Assembly (NCBI GenBank): GCA_947175225.1
Contig: CAMWLX010000021.1
Location: 1-18,703, forward strand
Reading direction: 5' to 3'
DNA: 18,703 bases
DNA from: an uncultured Porphyromonadaceae bacterium
Lineage (GTDB): Bacteria; Bacteroidota; Bacteroidia; Bacteroidales; Muribaculaceae
Numbering within the stretch: position 1 is the stretch's first letter; every line of letters starts with the position of its first letter. The translations under genes were made by a program, and so were the position numbers. The notes under the pieces are model-generated. The model made no database searches and was not told the DNA's origin. It saw nothing but the letters and a program-made list of their open reading frames with translations. This document shows positions 15,342 to 18,703 of this stretch, piece after piece.

Positions 15342-15806
15342 ATGAAATACGAATTAAATACACCATATGACTTTCAAGTCAGAAATGTCATCCAAGACAA
15401 TGACGCCCTAACTTTTGAGGTAGAAGTCGGAGGCAATCTCTTTCCTGTAAAGGCATATCCAGAACAAATAGAAGAGGTCGTTCCAAAGACAGTTTCATGT
15501 CGAATAAAGCTCGACAAAAAAAAGAATGCCTATTTAATTCAAAATGAGGCTTTCTTATATCCCTATTTGTACAAGCCAAAGAGACGATATATATTCGAGG
15601 TTGTTGATATAAGAGATAATTATGTCGTTCTTAAAGACAAACATGGTTTGTTTCATGCAATGGAATTTGATGGCACAAAGCTTTCCGTCAACGAGATCAT
15701 TGTAAGATGTGTGAACGTAATTGTTGATAATGGCTATAAAGCTCATATTAGTTTCTATTATTCTGATATTATAGAAGAGAAAAAGCAAGTGGAAAAACCG
15801 AAATAG
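15342..15806 (+). CDS. Small beta-rich protein, last operon gene, 154 aa
   Basis: Not recognised. The sequence alternates short strands (DALTFEVEVGGNLFPVKAY; RYIFEVVDIRDNYVVLKD; YKAHISFYYSD) and ends in a charged tail (EEKKQVEKPK). The pattern suggests two small beta-barrel or OB-like modules, about residues 8-60 and 80-140, with LxPYLYKPKRR between them. No signal peptide, membrane segment or cysteine motif. It loosely resembles the beta-rich first 120 residues of the operon's helicase in style, but I cannot claim homology. It follows the DUF2357 gene by 12 bases and shares its low GC, so it belongs to the operon. A nucleic-acid-binding or regulatory accessory role is conceivable and unproven. 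Confidence 0.75.
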   Translation: MKYELNTPYDFQVRNVIQDNDALTFEVEVGGNLFPVKAYPEQIEEVVPKTVSCRIKLDKKKNAYLIQNEAFLYPYLYKPKRRYIFEVVDIRDNYVVLKDKHGLFHAMEFDGTKLSVNEIIVRCVNVIVDNGYKAHISFYYSDIIEEKKQVEKPK

Positions 15807-15926
15807 ATTGGGACGCTTTTTGACGATTTCAGCAATTATTTTAGTCAATTCCTGTAGATTGAGAAATTCCCACCAATTATTTCTGATATATTTTGGACAT
15901 CCGCTAAAAATATATAATTCTGGGTC

Positions 15927-15959
15927 GTTAATGCTTACACTTCAGTTAATGCTTACATT
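15927..15959 (+). repeat. Right copy of flanking direct repeat, with tandem core
   Basis: GTTAATGCTTAC occurs twice here (15927-15938 and 15945-15956) with an 18-base period. The second copy with its flanks (15939-15959) matches 2739-2759 in 19 of 21 positions in the same orientation. It lies 133 bases after the last operon gene. It may mark the right end of a mobile cassette or be an unrelated intergenic repeat. Confidence 0.5.
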
Positions 15960-16188
15960 GGAGAGGCGTCTTGGGATGTACTTGCCTGACTGGTTGGTAT
16001 GTCAGATGAAACGCGATATTGTCTGGGCTTAAAAGTTTATGTCGTATTGGATGTCTCGACTGTCTTTTTTTCGATGCAGTGGGCGGCGATTAGGTAGATG
16101 AGGTGGGGATCGAGGGTGTATATAAGGCTTTGTGTGGGAGTTTGGGAGAAATCGTGAGGGAAATGGGGCGGGATTGAAAACTTTTTAT

Positions 16189-16196
16189 TAACTTTG
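16189..16196 (+). promoter_or_regulatory. Bacteroidota -7 box TAACTTTG
   Basis: TAACTTTG fits the consensus TAnnTTTG exactly. It lies about 100 bases before the ATG at 16298, leaving an untranslated leader. No convincing TTTG -33 element is visible at the usual spacing. It probably drives the 16298 gene. Confidence 0.6.
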
Positions 16197-16297
16197 TGGG
16201 TTGAAAAGAGAAATGGCCTTTTGCTTTGGCTTTGGGACATTTTGAGTGTGAATATTATCGATTGATATAACCCTTTATATGATACAATCCTTCGGAA

Positions 16298-17215
16298 ATG
16301 AATAAGCAGCAGAAAGTGATTCTTTATACGGCTATCGGCGTTGCTGTGGCTTTGGTGGCTCTTGTGTGCGTTTTGATCTATAGTAATAATAGCAGGACTG
16401 ATAGCCTTAATCAGGCTGAGGCCCGGGCTGATTCCCTTGCTTTGGCTAATGATAGGCTTGTGCTTACGAATGAGTTTAATGAGCTGAATGCGAGCTTCAA
16501 TATGTATGAGGATCAGCAGATGTATCTGAAGAATGATTCACTGGTGCAGCAATATAATGAGGCGCGTATGAAGGTGGAGGGGCTTCTTCAGGAGTTGAAT
16601 CAGGAGAAGAAGAGCAATGCTGCCAATCGTGCGCGTATCAAGGAACTCGAGAATGAGATTGCTACTCTGAGGGGTATCTTGAAGCATTATCTTGAGGAGA
16701 TCGATCGCCTTTCGAAGGAGAATGAGAGCTTGCGCAAGGATCTTGCGGAGGTGCGTACTCGTAATGAACAGCTGACTTCGGCTGTGACTGTGGCTACGAA
16801 GAGTAATGAGGAGTTGACGCAGACTGTGAAGCAGGCTAAGAAACTTAATATTACGAGCCTATATCTGTCGGCTCTCAATAAGAAGGGTAAGGCTGAGAAG
16901 AAGATCAATAAGGCTAAGCAGTTGGCAGTGGGTTTCACTGTGAGCCCGAATACTACGGCGGCTGCCGGCATGAAGGATTTCTATGTGAGAATCGTGACTC
17001 CGGAGGGGAGCTTGCTTGGCGGAAATGTGACGTTCCCGATGGATGGGGCGAATGTTGCGGCTACGGCTCACCGTCAGGTGGAGTATGCTAATGATGAGAT
17101 TTCTGTGACGATATATTGGGATGTGAACACTACGCTGACAGCGGGTGATTATACTGTTGAGGTGTTCTGTGATGGATATAGGTTGGCATCCCGGCATTTC
17201 CAGATGGGGAAGTGA
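16298..17215 (+). CDS. Membrane-anchored coiled-coil protein, 305 aa
   Basis: A conserved-hypothetical type seen in Bacteroidales; I know no function. An N-terminal membrane segment at about residues 10-28 (IGVAVALVALVCVLIY) has a short basic front, so it is probably an uncleaved anchor with the rest facing the periplasm; there is no lipobox cysteine. Residues about 35-185 are a long coiled coil rich in Glu, Asn, Leu and Arg (for example IKELENEIATL). The C-terminal 100 residues are beta-rich (KQLAVGFTVSPN, FYVRIVTPEGSLL, GDYTVEVFCDGY) and look like a small immunoglobulin-like or jelly-roll domain. Codon use favours G/C-ending codons more than the operon to the left, consistent with a resident chromosomal gene. 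A -7 box lies upstream and a terminator hairpin follows. Confidence 0.85.
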   Translation: MNKQQKVILYTAIGVAVALVALVCVLIYSNNSRTDSLNQAEARADSLALANDRLVLTNEFNELNASFNMYEDQQMYLKNDSLVQQYNEARMKVEGLLQELNQEKKSNAANRARIKELENEIATLRGILKHYLEEIDRLSKENESLRKDLAEVRTRNEQLTSAVTVATKSNEELTQTVKQAKKLNITSLYLSALNKKGKAEKKINKAKQLAVGFTVSPNTTAAAGMKDFYVRIVTPEGSLLGGNVTFPMDGANVAATAHRQVEYANDEISVTIYWDVNTTLTAGDYTVEVFCDGYRLASRHFQMGK

Positions 17216-17240
17216 ATAGTGAATAACGAATAGTGAATAA
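17214..17240 (+). repeat. Tandem 13-bp repeat GAATAGTGAATAA
   Basis: GAATAGTGAATAA occurs at 17214-17226 and again at 17228-17240, separated by one base. The first copy begins at the stop codon of the 16298 gene. It is a short intergenic repeat lying just before the terminator hairpin; no function is evident. Confidence 0.7.
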
Positions 17241-17243
17241 TTA

Positions 17244-17284
17244 AAAGGCATCGAAGTGAACCTTCGGTGTCTTTATTGTGTTTT
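17244..17284 (+). terminator. Intrinsic terminator after the coiled-coil gene
   Basis: AAAGGCATCGAAG (17244-17256) can pair with CTTCGGTGTCTTT (17262-17274) over 13 positions, two of them G-U, around a TGAAC loop. A T-rich tract (ATTGTGTTTT) follows. It lies 28 bases after the stop of the 16298 gene. Confidence 0.75.
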
Positions 17285-17362
17285 ATAGATGAAACCTTAA
17301 GAATGATTTATACTATTTAAGACACTATTTTTAATTTAAGAACTATAAAAAACACAAGAAAA

Positions 17363-17521
17363 ATGGCACACGAAGAAAAACATGATGATGCTTTGCATCT
17401 GGCATTTGATATTGCAAAATTGGCACTGAAAGTAGCTACTGTAGCAGCAGCATTCTGCGCTGTGAAGGAGATACACAATGTGCATCGCGCTATCGAAAGA
17501 AGAATTGAAGAAAAGAAATGA
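17363..17521 (+). CDS. Small protein, 52 aa, possible membrane helix
   Basis: An ATG at 17363 opens a frame of 52 codons ending in TGA at 17519-17521. The product starts MAHEEKHDDALHLAFD, has a hydrophobic Ala-rich helix at about residues 13-32 (IAKLALKVATVAAAFCAVKE), and ends in a charged helix (HRAIERRIEEKK). The pattern of acidic and His-rich head, hydrophobic helix and basic tail suggests a single-span or amphipathic membrane-associated peptide. It has its own space: a terminator lies 89 bases before its start and a strong one begins 29 bases after its stop. That spacing argues it is a real, separately transcribed gene. I do not recognise a family and infer no function. Confidence 0.65.
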   Translation: MAHEEKHDDALHLAFDIAKLALKVATVAAAFCAVKEIHNVHRAIERRIEEKK

Positions 17522-17550
17522 TTATTGAAATATGACCCAAAGTTTGGAAA

Positions 17551-17583
17551 GGGACGCCCTGAGAAGGAGCGTCCCTATTTTTT
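17551..17583 (+). terminator. Strong intrinsic terminator after the 52-aa gene
   Basis: GGGACGC (17551-17557) pairs with GCGTCCC (17569-17575), with CCT/AGG extending inside, and is followed by TATTTTTTT. It is a classic Rho-independent terminator for the plus strand. Confidence 0.85.
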
Positions 17584-17628
17584 GTGGCTAAAGCCACGAT
17601 GTAGTAAAAGAGGGGGTGACGGCGGTAG

Positions 17629-17656
17629 AAAAAAAGGACGCACGAGCTGTGCGTCC
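17629..17656 (-). terminator. Intrinsic terminator of the kduI-family gene
   Basis: GGACGCAC (17636-17643) pairs perfectly with GTGCGTCC (17649-17656) around GAGCT. On the minus strand the hairpin is followed by seven Ts (the A-run at 17629-17635). It lies 32 bases past the stop of the minus-strand kduI-family gene and shares GGACGC/GCGTCC stem bases with the converging terminator at 17551. Confidence 0.85.
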
Positions 17657-17688
17657 CTACGAGGTGTTTGGGAAAAGCTTAGGGCTTT

Positions 17689-18609
17689 TTATTTCATATC
17701 GAGGTATTTGATTTCGTCTTTGTCGTTGTAGTTGAGGTTTTCGCCTCCCATGCCCCAGATGAACATGTAGTTGGATGTTCCTGCTGCTGCGTGGATGCTC
17801 CATTCGGGACTCATGATGGCCTGTTCGTTGTGGAGCCAAACTACGCGACTTTCCTGTGGTTCGCCCATGAGGTGGCAGATGGCGTTTCCTTCCGGCACGT
17901 TGAAGTAGAAGTAAGCCTCTACGCGACGGTCGTGGGTGTGGGCAGGCATAGTGTTCCAAACGCTACCTGGCATCAGCTCTGTCAGACCCATCTGAAGTTG
18001 GCAGGGACCTTCCTGAAGGACGTTGTTGGTAATGAGCTGGTTGATGATACGGTCGTTGCTCTCTTCGAGGGAGCCGAGATGTAGGCGATTTGCCGGGATT
18101 GTACCTTTGCGGCCATCGATAGTGATAAGCTGGGTCTTATACTGCTTGTAGGCTGGAGTGGAGTTGATGTAGAAGCGGGCAGGATTTGCATTGTTTTTGC
18201 TGCGGAAAGTGACGTTTTTGTTGCCGCAACCTACATAGAGGGCATCTTTGAAGTGGAGTTCGTAGTCTTTACCGTCGACAGAAACGATGCCGTCGCCACC
18301 TACGTTGATGACTCCGAGTTCGCGGCGCTCGAGGAAGTATTCAGCCTTGAGAGGGTCGATGGTCTCGAGTGTGATAGTCTTGCCTACAGGGACAACGCCG
18401 CCGAAAATCACACGGTCGTACATGGAGTAGGTGAGGTTGATCTTGTTTTCTTCCATCACTTTTTCCATGCAGAAGCGATCGCGGAGTTGGGTTGTGTCGT
18501 ATTCCTTAACGTCGTCGGGGTGGCAGGCGCGTTGGATCTTATATTCGGTTTGGGCGGAGAGGGAGAATGCTGCGGCAATGGCAGTTAGGGAAAATAGGAG
18601 TTTTTTCAT
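17689..18609 (-). CDS. kduI: 5-keto-4-deoxyuronate isomerase (KduI) with signal peptide, 306 aa
   Basis: The mature part matches KduI, the isomerase that converts 5-keto-4-deoxyuronate to 2,5-diketo-3-deoxygluconate in pectin and uronate breakdown. Metal-ligand residues of this cupin family are present: H224 and H226 in PAHTHDRRVE, E231, and H273 in EWSIHAAAGT; the family end NDKDEIKYLDM is intact. The length beyond the leader is about 287 residues, near the usual 275-280. The N-terminus MKKLLFSLTAIAAAFSLSAQ looks like a Sec signal peptide (cleavage likely after SLSA), unusual for an enzyme normally cytoplasmic. I chose ATG 18609 because it begins this leader; an in-frame ATG 20 codons upstream adds a charged extension with no merit. 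No other uronate genes lie in the window; a terminator follows the stop. Confidence 0.92.
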   Translation of the reverse strand: MKKLLFSLTAIAAAFSLSAQTEYKIQRACHPDDVKEYDTTQLRDRFCMEKVMEENKINLTYSMYDRVIFGGVVPVGKTITLETIDPLKAEYFLERRELGVINVGGDGIVSVDGKDYELHFKDALYVGCGNKNVTFRSKNNANPARFYINSTPAYKQYKTQLITIDGRKGTIPANRLHLGSLEESNDRIINQLITNNVLQEGPCQLQMGLTELMPGSVWNTMPAHTHDRRVEAYFYFNVPEGNAICHLMGEPQESRVVWLHNEQAIMSPEWSIHAAAGTSNYMFIWGMGGENLNYNDKDEIKYLDMK

Positions 18610-18703
18610 ATCTTTTTTTATTTTTTTAGGCTTTTTGATTGGGGAGTGCTCACTTTGTTCGCACCACAATCGCTTTCTTTTGAGGGAAAGGGAGGATGGG
18701 GAG
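18610..18703 (-). promoter_or_regulatory. Upstream region of the kduI-family gene
   Basis: On the minus strand this stretch should contain the promoter and leader. Directly before the ATG it is very A-rich (AAAAAAATAAAAAAAGAT), typical of Bacteroidota translation starts without a Shine-Dalgarno. I see no good TAnnTTTG box before the window ends. Confidence 0.4.

Larger units (their letters stand above)
15807..16297. other. Non-coding stretch right of the operon
   Basis: No convincing gene. A 74-residue plus-strand frame (15808-16032) and a 67-residue minus-strand frame (16037-16240) are open but match nothing I know and lack context. The stretch holds the right-hand repeat copies at 15927-15959, a T/G-rich segment about 16060-16170, and the -7 box at 16189. 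Base composition changes within it from the AT-rich operon to the more GC-rich downstream genes. I see no clear terminator hairpin for the operon. Confidence 0.5.

Noticed and set aside
15555..15940. Minus-strand frame antisense to the last operon gene and extending to its right
   Set aside because: It overlaps the operon gene in antisense for most of its length, has no recognisable motif and no promoter-like sequence; treated as a shadow.
16037..16240. 67-residue minus-strand frame in the intergenic stretch
   Set aside because: It runs across the -7 box of the 16298 gene and matches no family I know; too weak to call.

Overview
The window looks like a chromosomal stretch from a member of the Bacteroidota, most likely a Prevotella/Bacteroides-type Bacteroidales. 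Reasons: two clear TAnnTTTG -7 boxes (3095-3102, 16189-16196), starts without Shine-Dalgarno sequences, AT-rich coding sequence, and a KduI-family isomerase. I cannot name the species.

Layout. (1) 1-313: no supportable gene. (2) 314-2681: four small plus-strand genes of unknown function. They include a very acidic 128-residue protein overlapping a 185-residue protein, and a 206-residue protein built almost wholly from DnaJ-type CxxCxGxG zinc-finger motifs (16 CxxC in a row). (3) 2682-3593: a graveyard holding an ISAs1-type transposase remnant (minus strand), a frameshifted XRE-type regulator remnant behind an intact-looking promoter box, and a second coding remnant interrupted by four TAA codons. 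(4) 3594-15806: a tightly packed eight-gene plus-strand operon, with neighbours overlapping or at most 12 bases apart. (5) 15807-16297: non-coding, with repeats and a promoter. (6) 16298-17521: a membrane-anchored coiled-coil protein and an unlisted 52-residue small protein, each followed by a terminator hairpin. (7) 17629-18609: a minus-strand kduI-family gene encoding an apparent signal peptide, with its own terminator.

The operon is the centre of interest. Its first three genes are a TerY-like von Willebrand A protein, a PP2C phosphatase and a Ser/Thr kinase with a C-terminal zinc ribbon. This is the TerY-P triad known from tellurium-resistance-associated systems and reported as an anti-phage module. 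It is fused transcriptionally to a DNA-processing set: a large superfamily 1 DNA2/NAM7-like helicase, a protein with a winged-helix-like N-terminus and a HEPN-like C-terminus (R-x4-H), an McrB-type AAA+ ATPase with a roughly 400-residue coiled-coil front end, a DUF2357/McrC-like protein with two zinc ribbons but no visible nuclease motif, and a small beta-rich protein. My inference is a phosphorylation-controlled, McrBC/helicase-based defence or stress system whose toxic output may be the HEPN domain.

The operon is bracketed by an imperfect 21-base direct repeat (2739-2759 and 15939-15959, 19 of 21 identical), next to IS and regulator debris on the left. This suggests a mobile or once-mobile cassette. 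Coding sequence right of about 16300 is visibly richer in G and C, consistent with host chromosome there.
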